Positions 29,838-38,948 of a stretch of DNA of 42,183 bases are shown piece after piece. How positions within the stretch are numbered: the stretch's first letter is position 1; each line of letters starts with the position of its first letter. This DNA is from Chloroflexota bacterium (lineage in GTDB: Bacteria; Chloroflexota; Limnocylindria; P2-11E). The notes beneath the pieces were generated by a model, which saw nothing but the letters and a program-made list of their open reading frames with translations, searched no databases and was not told the origin of the DNA. The stretch lies in the NCBI GenBank assembly GCA_016183435.1, contig JACPEQ010000042.1, positions 1 through 42,183 of the forward strand, read 5' to 3'. The position numbers and the translations under genes were made by a program.

Positions 29838-31748
29838 ATGCCGAAAGCACGACCGCGACGATTCCCGCCGCCGCGCGGCCCGCGCCCCAGGCGCAGGTCG
29901 GACCGCGGCGCCCCGCCGCCGCCGCCCCCACAGGCCGCGCCCGTCGTGGCGCTGGCGCCGGAGGGGGCCGCGCCGGTCGTGCTGCCGCGCCAGATCCGCG
30001 TCGAGGATCTGGCCAAGGCGTTCGACGTGTCCGTCGTCGACGTCATCCGGGCGCTCGTGAACATGGGCCTGATGGCCACGAAGAACGAGACGATCGACTA
30101 CGACACCGCCGTGCTCGTCGCGACGGAGCTCGGCTTCGAGGTCGTGCCCGAGCAGGTGGCGGCCGAGGAGACCGGACCGGAGATCGCCGAGGAGCCCGCT
30201 CCCGCCGCGCAGAAGATCCTCTGGACCGACGACGACCCCGCGCGCCTGCGCGAGCGCGCGCCGGTCGTCACCGTGCTCGGCCACGTCGACCACGGCAAGA
30301 CGAGCCTGCTCGACGCCGTGCGGCAGACGAACATCACCGCGCGCGAGTCGGGCGGGATCACGCAGCACATCGGCGCGTACCAGATCGAGCACAAGGGCCG
30401 CAAGGTCACGTGGATCGACACGCCCGGGCATCAGGCGTTCACGGCGATGCGCGCACGCGGCGCGTCCATCACCGACATCGCTGTCCTCGTCGTGGCGGCG
30501 GACGACGGCGTGCAGCCGCAGACGATCGAGGCGATCTCGCACGCGAAGGCTGCCGAGGTCCCGATCGTCGTCGCGCTGAACAAGATCGACAAGAGCGACG
30601 CCGACCCCGAGCGCGTCAAGGGCCAGCTCGCGGAGCAGGGCGTGACGATCGAGGAGTACGGCGGCGACGTACCGCTCGTGCCGGTGTCCGCGCGGACGAA
30701 GCAGGGCCTCGAGGACCTCCTCGACGTGATCGTGCTCGTCGCGGACGTCCGAGACCTGAAGGCCGACCCCGAGCGCGCCGCCATCGGGAACGTCGTCGAG
30801 GCGCACCTGGAAAGCGGCCGCGGTCCGGTCGCGACGATCCTCGTGCGCACCGGCACGCTCGAGCGCGGCGATCAGGTCGTCGTGGGGACGACCTACGGAC
30901 GCGTCCGCGCGATGGTCGATGACCGAGGCAAGACCATCAACCGCGCCGAGCCCTCACGGCCCGTGGAGATCCTCGGCCTCCCGAGGGTCCCCGAGGCCGG
31001 TGACGTGCTGCGCGTGGCCCCGGACGAGAAGACGGCGAAGGCAGCGGCCGAGGAGGAGCAGCGCCGCCGCGCCGAGGGCGCCGCGGGTGAGCGGCCCGCC
31101 ACGCTCGACGAGATGTTCGCGCAGGCCAAGGAAGGCAAGACGAAGGAGCTGAAGATCGTCCTCAAGGCCGACGTGCAGGGGTCGCTGGAGGCGATCCGTG
31201 GATCGCTCGCGAAGCTGCCGCAGGACGAGGTCGGCCTGAACGTGATCCACAGCGGCGTCGGCGACGTCACCGAGTCGGACGTGACCCTGGCGGCCGCGTC
31301 CAACGCGGTGATCGTCGGGTTCAACAACAAGCTCGATGCGCCGGCGAAGCGCGTGGCCGACTCCACGGGCGTGGAGGTGCGGTCGTACAAGGTCATCTAC
31401 GAGCTGCTCGATGACGTGCAGAAGGCGCTCCTCGGGATGCTCGAGCCGGAGATGGTCGAGCAGGTCATCGGACACGCCGAGGTGCGGCAGACGTTCACCG
31501 CGGGCAAGACGACGATCGCCGGCTGCATGGTGGTCGACGGCGTGATCCGCCGGGCGGCGCAGGCCCGCCTCATCCGGGGCGGTGTGCCGGTCTTCGACGG
31601 GCGTCTCGGCTCCCTCAAGCGCTTCAAGGACGACGCGCGCGAGGTGAACGCCGGCCTCGAGTGCGGCATCGTGCTCGACGGCACCAACGACGTCGCGGTG
31701 GGCGACATCATCGAGGCGTACGTCATCCAGGCGAAGCCGCGGGGATGA
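29838..31748 (+). CDS. infB: Translation initiation factor IF-2
   Basis: The 636-residue GTPase places fMet-tRNA on the 30S subunit. Its N-terminal extension is short and Arg/Pro-rich with a PPPPPP run, followed by the IF2 N-domain [27 protein letters not shown]. The G domain has G1 GHVDHGKTS (near residue 148), the switch [14 protein letters not shown]3 DTPGH and G4 NKID. Domains II to IV end in the initiator-tRNA-binding C2 domain ([23 protein letters not shown]). ATG 29838 follows GAGGAGC. Central position in the nusA-ylxR-infB-rbfA-truB order. Confidence 0.97.
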   Translation: MPKARPRRFPPPRGPRPRRRSDRGAPPPPPPQAAPVVALAPEGAAPVVLPRQIRVEDLAKAFDVSVVDVIRALVNMGLMATKNETIDYDTAVLVATELGFEVVPEQVAAEETGPEIAEEPAPAAQKILWTDDDPARLRERAPVVTVLGHVDHGKTSLLDAVRQTNITARESGGITQHIGAYQIEHKGRKVTWIDTPGHQAFTAMRARGASITDIAVLVVAADDGVQPQTIEAISHAKAAEVPIVVALNKIDKSDADPERVKGQLAEQGVTIEEYGGDVPLVPVSARTKQGLEDLLDVIVLVADVRDLKADPERAAIGNVVEAHLESGRGPVATILVRTGTLERGDQVVVGTTYGRVRAMVDDRGKTINRAEPSRPVEILGLPRVPEAGDVLRVAPDEKTAKAAAEEEQRRRAEGAAGERPATLDEMFAQAKEGKTKELKIVLKADVQGSLEAIRGSLAKLPQDEVGLNVIHSGVGDVTESDVTLAAASNAVIVGFNNKLDAPAKRVADSTGVEVRSYKVIYELLDDVQKALLGMLEPEMVEQVIGHAEVRQTFTAGKTTIAGCMVVDGVIRRAAQARLIRGGVPVFDGRLGSLKRFKDDAREVNAGLECGIVLDGTNDVAVGDIIEAYVIQAKPRG

Positions 31749-31767
31749 TCAGAGGTGTTGGATCGCG

Positions 31768-31799
31768 CGACGAGCGGCTTTGCCGCGAGGAGCGAGTCG
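31768..31799 (+). repeat. Hairpin with flanking direct repeats in the infB-rbfA gap
   Basis: Core GCGGC TTT GCCGC, outer arms CGAC/GTCG and the direct repeat GAGCG on both sides. Same architecture as 17237-17270 in mutS2. It fills most of the 98-nt gap before rbfA. Confidence 0.55.
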
Positions 31800-31846
31800 A
31801 CCAGCCCTGAGCGTGTCCCGGGCCGCAGGCCACGGGATCGAGCTTG

Positions 31847-32230
31847 ATGCCGTACAAGCGCACCGACCGCGTCAACGCGCTGCTCCAGCGCGAGCTCGGG
31901 CAGGTCATCAGCGAGGAGCTGAACGACCCGCGGATCTCGTTCGCGACCGTCACCGCCGTCGAGACCACGCCGGATCTGCGCACCGCGCGCGTGCACGTGA
32001 GCATCCTCGGGGACGAGGCAGAGGGTCGCGAGGCGATGGCGGCGCTCGAGCGCGCGAGGCGCCACCTCCGCAAGGTCATCGGCGAGCGGACGGAGCTGCG
32101 CTACGTCCCCGACCTCGTGTTCGTCGAGGACCGCTCCGCCGAACGGGCCGCGCGGATCGCGACCCTCCTGCGCGAAGCGCGCGAGCGCGGGGTCCCCCCG
32201 GCGGGATCAGAGGAGCACCCCGACGGCTGA
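31847..32230 (+). CDS. rbfA: Ribosome-binding factor A
   Basis: The 127-residue KH-type 30S maturation factor begins MPYKRTDRVNALLQRELGQVISEELNDPRI, and continues through VTAVETTPDLRTARVHVSILG and LRKVIGERTELRYVPDLVFVED, all family-specific. ATG 31847 is preferred to TTG 31844, which adds one residue. The C-terminus extends about 10 residues past the domain. truB starts 13 nt downstream. Confidence 0.95.
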   Translation: MPYKRTDRVNALLQRELGQVISEELNDPRISFATVTAVETTPDLRTARVHVSILGDEAEGREAMAALERARRHLRKVIGERTELRYVPDLVFVEDRSAERAARIATLLREARERGVPPAGSEEHPDG

Positions 32231-32243
32231 GGCCGTCGCGGGG

Positions 32244-32990
32244 GTGCTCGCCGTCGACAAGCCGAGCGGGTGGACCTCGCATGACGTCGTGGCGGTGATG
32301 CGGCGGATCCTCGGGACGAAGCGCGTCGGCCACGGTGGCACGCTGGATCCGCTCGCGACCGGTGTCCTGCCGATCCTCGTCGGTCCCGCGACCAAGTACG
32401 TGGACCGGCTGCACTCGGCACCGAAGGTGTACGCCGCGGCTGTGCGCTTCGGCATGGAGACCACGACCGATGACCGGGAGGGTCCCGCGCGGCGCGAGGC
32501 CGCCGTCCCGTCGCTCGGCGTGGGAGATCTCGACGCCGCGCTGCGGCCGTTCCGCGGCGAGATCTCGCAGGTGCCGCCTGACCGCTCGGCCGTGAAGGTC
32601 GAGGGGCGCCGGGCGTACGCCATCGCGCGCTCCGGCACGGAGGTGCGCCTGGAGCCGCGCACCGTACGCGTGGAGCGGCTGGCGATCGCGTCGTGGGCGC
32701 CGCCGCAGCTGCGGCTCCTCATCGTCTGCGGCTCGGGCACCTACGTCCGCTCGCTCGCGCGCGACATCGGGCGCAGCCTGGGCTCCGCCGCGCACCTCGG
32801 CGCGCTCCGGCGGCTCGCGGTCGGCGCGCTCACCGTCGATCGGGCGGCGGACGTCGGCAGGCTCCGTGCGGCGAACGCGGATGAGGCGACGGCCCTGCTC
32901 CGTCCCGCGGACGATCGCCTCCTCGATCTCGACCAACGCTTCCGCAGCGCCCCCGCGGGCGAGCTGCTCGGGGCATGGGAGGCCGCGTGA
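32244..32990 (+). CDS. truB: tRNA pseudouridine(55) synthase TruB
   Basis: The 248-residue enzyme makes pseudouridine 55 in the T loop of tRNAs. GTG 32244 gives LAVDKPSGWTSHDVVAVMRRIL at once. The catalytic Asp lies in GGTLDPLATGVLP. Other landmarks are KVYAAAVRFGMETTTDD and GSGTYVRSLARDIG. Its stop TGA overlaps the GTG of the next gene, indicating coupling with a membrane protein that is not a usual neighbour. Confidence 0.96.
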   Translation: MLAVDKPSGWTSHDVVAVMRRILGTKRVGHGGTLDPLATGVLPILVGPATKYVDRLHSAPKVYAAAVRFGMETTTDDREGPARREAAVPSLGVGDLDAALRPFRGEISQVPPDRSAVKVEGRRAYAIARSGTEVRLEPRTVRVERLAIASWAPPQLRLLIVCGSGTYVRSLARDIGRSLGSAAHLGALRRLAVGALTVDRAADVGRLRAANADEATALLRPADDRLLDLDQRFRSAPAGELLGAWEAA

Positions 32991-34462
32991 AAGGGTTGAG
33001 CGCTCTGTCGCTCGACGCGAAGGTCGTCGGCGCGGTCGCCCTCCTTGACTGGGTACTGCTCTTCGGCAACCACACGATCGTGCAGGCGTCGCGCGACGCG
33101 CCGCTGTGGCAGCTCTTCCCGGGCCTCTGGGGCCCGGCGTGGCTGCTCGTCTGCGGCCTGCTCGCGGCGACGTACCCGCTCCGCGATCACCGGCTCGGGG
33201 TGCGCTTCAGTTCGCGCGGCCGGATCGTCCACTTCGCCGCGATCGTCACGTTCTTCGTGGTGATCCCGACCGTCGCCGCGGTCGTCCTCCGCGAGACGGG
33301 GAAGCCGTACACGTACGTGCACGACGGGGCGATCATGATCGAGGAGGCGGCGCGCAAGCTCGTTGCCGGCCAGAACCCGTACGTCGCGGACTACCTGGAC
33401 ACGCCGCTGTTCTACTGGCTCGTTGCCGGCCAGAACCCGTACGTCGCGGACTACCTGGACACGCCGCTGTTCTACTGGCCGATGATCAACAACCCCGCGC
33501 TCTACCACCTGACGTACTTCCCAGCGATGTTCCTGATCACGGTGCCGTTCGTCGTCGCCTTCGATCGCCTCGGCCTCGTGTTCGACCAGCGCTACCTCTA
33601 CCTGCCGGCGTTCCTGGCGACGGTCGCGATCGTCCCGCTGGTGATCCCGGCGAGCGCGGACCGCGTCCGGACGCTGGCGTACCGCCTCTCACTCGCGGCC
33701 GTCGTCGTCCTGCATCCGCAGCTCTTCCCGTTCGTCGCCGAGGGCCGCAACGACTTCTTCGTCCTGCTCTTCATCTTCATTGGGGTCGCGCTGCTCGTGC
33801 GCGAGCGACGCACGCTCGCATTCCTCGCGATCGCGGTCGCCGCCGCGTCGAAGCTGCACGCGGCTCCGCTGCTGCTCTTCGTGATCGCATACCTCTTCTG
33901 GTCGGACGGCTCGCCGCCGCTCGGCGCGCGCCTCGCGCGGCTCGCGCGGGCGACCTGGGCGGGTGCCTTCGTGCTCGCGGTGACCTTCACGCCGTTCCTG
34001 CTGAACGACTTCGGCGCCCTCTGGGACGACGTCGTCGCGTACAACGCGGGGGGCGCCGCATGGTCGTACCCCGTGTCCGGCATGGGTTTCTCGGCGATCC
34101 TGCGCGGGCTCGGCGTGATCTCGTATCCGCAGCAGGACTTCCCGTTCGCCGCGTTCCAGCTCGCGGCAGGGCTTCCGCTCATCGTGTGGTCGCTGCGGCG
34201 GCTGCGGCGCGACCCGCACATCGCGACGATGCTCCTCGGCTACGCGGTCACGCTCATGGCGTTCGTGTTCTTCGGTCGCTATCTCCACGGAAACCATCTC
34301 GGCTTCATCATCGCCGTCGCATCGCCGATCCCGTTCCTGCGGCCGCACCTCCTGCCGCGGCTCCTCGAGCGGATCCCGCTGCGCCGCCCCGCGGCACCCG
34401 TTCCGGCGGTCGCGGCCATGGCACCCGTCACCATCAACGACCCCGAGCCGCCCACCGCGTAG
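32987..34462 (+). CDS. Integral membrane protein, probable GT-C/GT87-like glycosyltransferase
   Basis: GTG 32987 overlaps the truB stop (GTGA) and gives 491 residues with about ten to twelve membrane helices. After the first helices comes YVHDGAIMIEEAARKLVAGQNPYVADY; the GxNPY motif in the first large outer loop is typical of polyprenol-dependent membrane glycosyltransferases (DUF2029/GT87 and related). A later loop carries GRNDFF, another pattern seen in such proteins. Twenty residues starting LVAGQNPY are exactly duplicated in tandem (nt 33359-33478), so the catalytic loop is doubled. Whether the protein is still active is unclear. Substrate unknown. The assignment is moderately confident; the family name is inference. 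Confidence 0.7.
   Translation: MKGLSALSLDAKVVGAVALLDWVLLFGNHTIVQASRDAPLWQLFPGLWGPAWLLVCGLLAATYPLRDHRLGVRFSSRGRIVHFAAIVTFFVVIPTVAAVVLRETGKPYTYVHDGAIMIEEAARKLVAGQNPYVADYLDTPLFYWLVAGQNPYVADYLDTPLFYWPMINNPALYHLTYFPAMFLITVPFVVAFDRLGLVFDQRYLYLPAFLATVAIVPLVIPASADRVRTLAYRLSLAAVVVLHPQLFPFVAEGRNDFFVLLFIFIGVALLVRERRTLAFLAIAVAAASKLHAAPLLLFVIAYLFWSDGSPPLGARLARLARATWAGAFVLAVTFTPFLLNDFGALWDDVVAYNAGGAAWSYPVSGMGFSAILRGLGVISYPQQDFPFAAFQLAAGLPLIVWSLRRLRRDPHIATMLLGYAVTLMAFVFFGRYLHGNHLGFIIAVASPIPFLRPHLLPRLLERIPLRRPAAPVPAVAAMAPVTINDPEPPTA
33359..33478 (+). repeat. Perfect 60-bp in-frame tandem duplication
   Basis: Positions 33359-33418 and 33419-33478 are identical over all 60 bases; the next bases differ (CT versus CC). 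It duplicates 20 codons of the membrane protein without changing the frame. Confidence 0.97.
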
Positions 34463-34481
34463 CACACCCCAGCGCAGCACG

Positions 34482-34487
34482 TAGGCT
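34482..34487 (+). promoter_or_regulatory. Candidate -10 box for a leaderless ribF mRNA
   Basis: TAGGCT lies exactly 7 nt before the ribF ATG (34495), as it does before mutS2. No Shine-Dalgarno sequence is present in this short gap. Confidence 0.45.
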
Positions 34488-34494
34488 CTCCGGG

Positions 34495-35430
34495 ATGCGC
34501 GTCCTCCATGGGTTCGATGCGTGGCCGGCCGGCCCGCTGCACCTCGCCATCGGCGTCTTCGACGGCGTGCACCGCGGCCATCAGCAGCTCATCGTGGTGC
34601 TGCGCACCGCCGCAGAGCGCGACGGCGCGCTGCCCATCGCGGCGACGTTCGACCCGCTGCCGATCCAGGTGCTCGCCCCCGGCGCGCCTCCCTCGGCGCT
34701 CACCGATGCGGCGGAGCGCGCGGAGCTGCTGGCACGCGCGGGAGCGGAGGCGGTCGTGCTCTTCCCGTCGAGCGCGTCGTTCCTGGGGATACCGGCGCGC
34801 GAGTTCGTCTCGCGGCTCGCCGCGGCGGGGGACGTACGCCGGATCGTGGTCGGCCCGGATTTCCATTTCGGTCATCAGCGCGAGGGGGACGTCGCGCTGC
34901 TGCGGCACCTCGGCGGCGAACGAGGCTGGACGGTCGAGGTGATCGCCCCGGTCATGGCGGACGGTACGGTCATCAGCTCGACGCGGATCCGCAACCTGCT
35001 CGTCGCCGGTGACGTGAAGGGTGCGGCGGAGCTGCTCGGCCGGCCATACGCCGTTCGCGGGCGGATCGCGCACGGCGACAAGCGCGGGCGAGCACTGGGC
35101 TATCCGACGATCAACGTGGCGACGCCCCCGGAGCGCCTGCTGCCGCGCGACGGCATCTACGCGACGTGGGTCGTAGTGGGCTCGGAACGCCGCCCGGCAG
35201 CCACGAGCCTGGGCGTGCGGCCGACGTTCGGGGCAGGCGAGCGGGTGCTCGAGTCGTTCATCCTCGATCTCTCGGCCGACCTCTACGGCGAGGACGTGGA
35301 GATGACCTTCGTGGAGCGCCTCCGCGACGAGCTGCGGTTCGAGACCCCCGAAGCGCTCGTCGAGCAGATCGCCCGGGACGTGGAGGCGACGAGGCAGGCG
35401 CTGGCGCCCGCGGCCAGAGGCGGCGCCTGA
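34495..35430 (+). CDS. ribF: Bifunctional riboflavin kinase / FAD synthetase
   Basis: The 311-residue enzyme makes FMN and FAD from riboflavin. The N-terminal nucleotidyltransferase domain has [19 protein letters not shown] and [13 protein letters not shown], then [10 protein letters not shown]. The C-terminal kinase domain has [16 protein letters not shown] and [22 protein letters not shown]. It starts at ATG 34495. Its last codons and stop lie inside a hairpin repeat (35411-35448) that precedes rpsO; the TGA is in the hairpin loop. ribF before rpsO is a widely conserved order. Confidence 0.95.
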   Translation: MRVLHGFDAWPAGPLHLAIGVFDGVHRGHQQLIVVLRTAAERDGALPIAATFDPLPIQVLAPGAPPSALTDAAERAELLARAGAEAVVLFPSSASFLGIPAREFVSRLAAAGDVRRIVVGPDFHFGHQREGDVALLRHLGGERGWTVEVIAPVMADGTVISSTRIRNLLVAGDVKGAAELLGRPYAVRGRIAHGDKRGRALGYPTINVATPPERLLPRDGIYATWVVVGSERRPAATSLGVRPTFGAGERVLESFILDLSADLYGEDVEMTFVERLRDELRFETPEALVEQIARDVEATRQALAPAARGGA

Positions 35431-35448
35431 AAGGCGACCGCCGGGAAG
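35411..35448 (+). repeat. 38-nt hairpin repeat, copy 2 (ribF end, before rpsO)
   Basis: 34 of 38 positions match 6330-6367. The stem arms (GGCGG/CCGCC and CGCC/GGCG, with a bulged A) are identical in both copies, and three of the four changes are in the 5-nt loop. Its 5' half codes for the last residues of RibF. It ends 6 nt before a TACACT -10-like box. Confidence 0.8.
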
Positions 35449-35454
35449 ATCAAG

Positions 35455-35460
35455 TACACT
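35455..35460 (+). promoter_or_regulatory. Candidate -10 box of rpsO-pnp
   Basis: TACACT, identical to the hexamer before rpmI. Predicted leader of about 40 nt to the GTG at 35507. No clear -35 box; the region where it would be is the hairpin repeat. Confidence 0.4.
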
Positions 35461-35506
35461 TCTGCCTGAGAAACGACATCTAGGAATAGAGAGAAAGGAA
35501 CGACGG

Positions 35507-35770
35507 GTGCCGCTCCGACCCAAGAGCGACGTGATCCAGGGATTCCGGCAGCACGACAAGGACACAGGCTCGCCGGAGGTCCAGATCGCCGTCCTCACCG
35601 AACGCATCAAGCACCTCACCGAGCACCTGCGGCAGGCGAAGCACGACTCCGCCGGACGCCGCGGGCTGCTTCAGATGGTCGGCCAGCGTCGGCGCCTGCT
35701 CGCTTACCTTCACAGGAAGAGCCCGGAGCGATACCAGGACGTCATCGCGCGGCTCGAACTGCGTCGGTGA
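35507..35770 (+). CDS. rpsO: 30S ribosomal protein S15
   Basis: The 87-residue protein contains S15 signatures: [23 protein letters not shown], then [23 protein letters not shown], and [16 protein letters not shown] 35507 follows AGAAAGGA. S15 binds 16S rRNA helices 20-22 and often represses its own mRNA by a leader structure. Whether the nearby hairpin repeat takes part is open. pnp follows after 33 nt, the usual rpsO-pnp pairing. Confidence 0.97.
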   Translation: MPLRPKSDVIQGFRQHDKDTGSPEVQIAVLTERIKHLTEHLRQAKHDSAGRRGLLQMVGQRRRLLAYLHRKSPERYQDVIARLELRR

Positions 35771-35803
35771 ACCAGTAGGGGGCGACACCCGCCCAGGTAG
35801 CTC

Positions 35804-38077
35804 ATGCCCATCACCAAGACGCAGACCACCATCAACGGGAAGCTCTTTGTGCTCGAGACCGGGAAGTACGCAGAGCAGGCCGGCGGTGCGGTCACCATCC
35901 AGTACGGCGACACGGTCGTCTTCGCCGCGGCCTCGGTCTCCGCCACCGTCCGCCCCGGTATCGACTTCTTCCCGCTCACCGTCGACTTCGAGGAGCGCCT
36001 CTATGCGGCCGGCAAGATCCCCGGATCCTTCCCGCGGCGCGAGGGCCGTCCCTCCGAGGAGGCGGTCCTCACCGCCCGGCTCGCCGACCGCCCGATCCGC
36101 CCGCTCTTCCCGAAGGGCTTCCGCAACGACACCCAGATCGTCATCTACGCGCTCTCCGCGGATCAGGAGCACGACCCCGACGTCCTCGCGGTGAACGCCG
36201 CGTCCGCCGCGCTGGCGATCTCGCCGGCGCCGTTCGGCGGGCCGATCGGGTGCGTTCGCGTGGGCACGGTCAACGGCAAGCTCACGCTGAACCCGACCAT
36301 CCCGCAGATGGAGCAGAGCGAGATGGACCTCGTCGTCGCGGGGACGCGCGACCGGGTGATGATGCTCGAGGCCGGCGCGAACGAAGTGCCCGAGGATCGC
36401 ATGATCGAGGCCATCGAGCTGGCACAGGCGGGCATCGCCGCCACGATCGACGTGCAGGAAGAGCTCGTGCGCCTGGTCGGCAAGCCGAAGATCCAGTGGA
36501 TCCCCGAGAAGGTCGAGGCCGGGAAGGACTCGCGCATCACTCGATACCTCGCGGACCGCATCCGCGCGAAGGTCCGCCATCCCGACAAGGCACAGCGCGA
36601 GGCGGGGCTCGACGAGGTCCGTCGAGAGGCCGTCGCCGCGCTCGCGACCGCCGACGGCGACATCAGCGAGGCCGACGTGGCGCTCACGTTCGACGCCCTT
36701 CTGAAGAACGAGGTCCGGCGCGCGATCCTCGAGGAGGGCATCCGTCCGGACGGGCGCGGCCTCACGGACATCCGGCAGCTCGACATCGAGGTCGGTCTCC
36801 TGCCGCGCACGCACGGCTCCGCGCTCTTCAAGCGCGGGCAGACGCAGATCCTGTCGGTGACGACGCTGGGCCCGACCGCGGACGAGCAGATCATCGACAC
36901 GCTCTCCCCGGTCGACTCCAAGCGATACATGCACCACTACAACTTCCCGCCGTTCTCCGTCGGCGAGGTCCGGCCGCTCCGTGGTGCGGGCCGCCGCGAG
37001 ATCGGACACGGCGCGCTCGCGGAGCGCGCCCTCGTGCCGGTGATCCCGACCAAGGAGGAGTTCCCCTACACGATCCGTGTCGTGAGCGAGACCTTCTCCT
37101 CGAACGGCTCGACGTCGATGGCGTCCACGTGCGGCTCGACGCTGTCGCTCATGGACGCCGGCGTGCCGATCAAGGCCATGATCGCAGGCATCTCCATCGG
37201 CCTGGTGACCGCCGATCCTCCCGGGGGGGCCCGGGAGGGCGATGACTTCCGCCTGCTCACCGACATCCAGGGCATGGAGGACAACTACGGCGACATGGAC
37301 TTCAAGGTGGCCGGCTCCGAGAAGGGCATCACCGGCATCCAGCTCGACATCAAGATCCATGGGCTCACGAAGGAGGTCGTCCGCGGCGCGATCAGGCAGG
37401 CACGCGAGGCGCGCATGACGATCCTCGAGACCATGCGGCGCGTCATCGACCGGCCGCGCGCGGAGCTCAGCCACTGGGCCCCGCGCATCGAGACCATCAA
37501 GATCCACCCGGACAAGATCCGCGAGGTCATCGGCCCCGGCGGCAAGATGATCCGGGCCATCCAGTCCGAGAGCGACTCCAACATCGAGGTCGAGGACGAC
37601 GGCACCGTCCGCATCACCGGCGCGAAGGCGGAAGGTCGCGAGAGGGCGAAGCAGATGATCCTCGGGCTCACGAAGGAGCCGGAGGTCGGCGAGGTCTACG
37701 ACGGCAAGGTGACGCGGATCATGTCGATCGGCGCGTTCGTGGAGTACCTCCCGGGCAAGGAGGGCCTCGTCCGCGTCTCCGAGCTCCCGGGGGAGCGTGT
37801 GAACCGCGTCGAGGACGTGGTCAAGGTCGGGGATGCGGTGAAGGTCAAGGTCGCCGAGGTCGACCGCCAGGGACGCGTGAACCTCTCGATGCGCAGCGTC
37901 GGCGAAGAGGGCACGCGGGCCTACGAGGAGCGTCAGCGCGCCGAGCGCGATCGCTACCGCACACGCGAGGGCGGGGACGGCGGCGAGCGCCGAGGGCCAC
38001 CCGGCGGGTTCCGCCGCGGCCCGGGTGGTCCCGGCGGCTTCGGCGGCCCGCGCCGCAGCGGGCCGCCCCGCGACTAG
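35804..38077 (+). CDS. pnp: Polyribonucleotide nucleotidyltransferase (PNPase)
   Basis: The 757-residue phosphorolytic 3'-5' exoribonuclease has two RNase PH domains. The first includes [30 protein letters not shown]. The second includes [36 protein letters not shown] and the catalytic-site segment [27 protein letters not shown]. They are followed by a KH domain ([13 protein letters not shown]) and an S1 domain ([33 protein letters not shown]). A Gly/Arg-rich tail of about 40 residues ends the protein and may bind RNA. RNase J is encoded 2.2 kb downstream, giving a likely RNA-decay neighbourhood. Confidence 0.97.
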   Translation: MPITKTQTTINGKLFVLETGKYAEQAGGAVTIQYGDTVVFAAASVSATVRPGIDFFPLTVDFEERLYAAGKIPGSFPRREGRPSEEAVLTARLADRPIRPLFPKGFRNDTQIVIYALSADQEHDPDVLAVNAASAALAISPAPFGGPIGCVRVGTVNGKLTLNPTIPQMEQSEMDLVVAGTRDRVMMLEAGANEVPEDRMIEAIELAQAGIAATIDVQEELVRLVGKPKIQWIPEKVEAGKDSRITRYLADRIRAKVRHPDKAQREAGLDEVRREAVAALATADGDISEADVALTFDALLKNEVRRAILEEGIRPDGRGLTDIRQLDIEVGLLPRTHGSALFKRGQTQILSVTTLGPTADEQIIDTLSPVDSKRYMHHYNFPPFSVGEVRPLRGAGRREIGHGALAERALVPVIPTKEEFPYTIRVVSETFSSNGSTSMASTCGSTLSLMDAGVPIKAMIAGISIGLVTADPPGGAREGDDFRLLTDIQGMEDNYGDMDFKVAGSEKGITGIQLDIKIHGLTKEVVRGAIRQAREARMTILETMRRVIDRPRAELSHWAPRIETIKIHPDKIREVIGPGGKMIRAIQSESDSNIEVEDDGTVRITGAKAEGRERAKQMILGLTKEPEVGEVYDGKVTRIMSIGAFVEYLPGKEGLVRVSELPGERVNRVEDVVKVGDAVKVKVAEVDRQGRVNLSMRSVGEEGTRAYEERQRAERDRYRTREGGDGGERRGPPGGFRRGPGGPGGFGGPRRSGPPRD

Positions 38078-38086
38078 GGCGCGGGC

Positions 38087-38908
38087 CTGGGAGGGCGCAA
38101 GCCCCGGACCGGCCTCGTCGTCACCGCTGACGACCTCGGGTACAGCCGGGGCGTCGACCGGGCGATCCTCGCCGCATACCGCGACGGGGTCGTGCGGTCG
38201 ACGTCGCTCCTCGTGACCTTCCCGCGCGCGCCCGAGGCGGCCGAGCTCGCACGCGCCGAGCGCGGCCTCGAGGTCGGGCTGCACCTGGACCTCGTCGAGG
38301 GAACGCCGGTCTCGGACCCCTCCGACGTGCCGACGCTCGTCGACGACGACGGGGCCTTCCTCGGACTGGCCCGGCTCTTCGCGCGCGTCGCCACCGGGCG
38401 CGTCCGCGTCGCCGAGATCGCGACCGAGGTCCGTGCGCAGGCGTCCCGCGCCCGCGACCTCGGGACGCCGGCACTGGCCTGGGACTCCCACCAGCACACC
38501 CACCTCTTCCCGCTCGTCGCGCGCGTCGTGGGTGGGATCGCGCGCGAGCAGAGGGTGCGGTGGCTGCGCCGCGCGTGGCCGCTCGGCGGGCCGCGTGGAT
38601 GGAAGGGCACCGCGCTCGGCCTCGCGACCGCGGCGAGCTTCTCCTTCCTCCGCACGGTGCCGGGCAACGACCGGCTCGTCGATCTCACGTTCCGCCGTCC
38701 GCCGGCCGATCCCGCGTGGGTCGGGCTCCTCGCCACACTGGAGGGCGTGGTGGAGGTCGTGACGCACCCGGGCCCGGCCGAGGGGGATCCGAACGACCGG
38801 ATCGCCACGCTCCGCGCGCGCGACCTCGCGCTGCTCACCGACCCGCTCCTGCGTCAGGCGCTCGGCGACGACATCGTGCGCTGGCGGCTACCGGTGAGAC
38901 CGGCGTGA
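38087..38908 (+). CDS. ChbG/HpnK (YdjC-like) carbohydrate deacetylase
   Basis: The metal-binding TADDLGYSRGVDRAILAAYRDGVV motif begins at about residue 13, DSHQHTHLFP is near residue 135, and THPGP near residue 225. Together these define the YdjC family of N-acetyl sugar or hopanoid-sugar deacetylases. Between the pnp stop (38077) and the TADD motif the only in-frame start-like codon is CTG at 38087. The next GTG (38192) would delete the metal-binding Asp pair. With CTG the protein has 273 residues, about normal. A G/C palindrome follows its stop. The substrate cannot be inferred from context. Confidence 0.87.
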   Translation: MGGRKPRTGLVVTADDLGYSRGVDRAILAAYRDGVVRSTSLLVTFPRAPEAAELARAERGLEVGLHLDLVEGTPVSDPSDVPTLVDDDGAFLGLARLFARVATGRVRVAEIATEVRAQASRARDLGTPALAWDSHQHTHLFPLVARVVGGIAREQRVRWLRRAWPLGGPRGWKGTALGLATAASFSFLRTVPGNDRLVDLTFRRPPADPAWVGLLATLEGVVEVVTHPGPAEGDPNDRIATLRARDLALLTDPLLRQALGDDIVRWRLPVRPA

Positions 38909-38916
38909 TGGGGGGT

Positions 38917-38946
38917 GGAAGGGGGGCGCAGCCCCCCTGCGAGGGA
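38917..38946 (+). repeat. G/C palindrome between deacetylase and methyltransferase genes
   Basis: GGAAGGGGGGC, then GCA, then GCCCCCCTGCGAGGGA. The copy in mutS2 (16998-17020) is the same element in the opposite orientation. It lies 8 nt after one stop and 2 nt before the next start (GTG 38949). Confidence 0.7.
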
Positions 38947-38948
38947 TA

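Noticed and set aside
33359-33478. Start of a CRISPR-like or VNTR array
   Set aside because: Only two units, no spacers, entirely inside one reading frame. It is a tandem duplication.
35480-38767. A 1095-codon open frame on the minus strand
   Set aside because: It is antisense to pnp and the YdjC-like gene, both unmistakable. Its translation is Asp/Arg/His/Leu-rich with no motif, an artefact of high GC.
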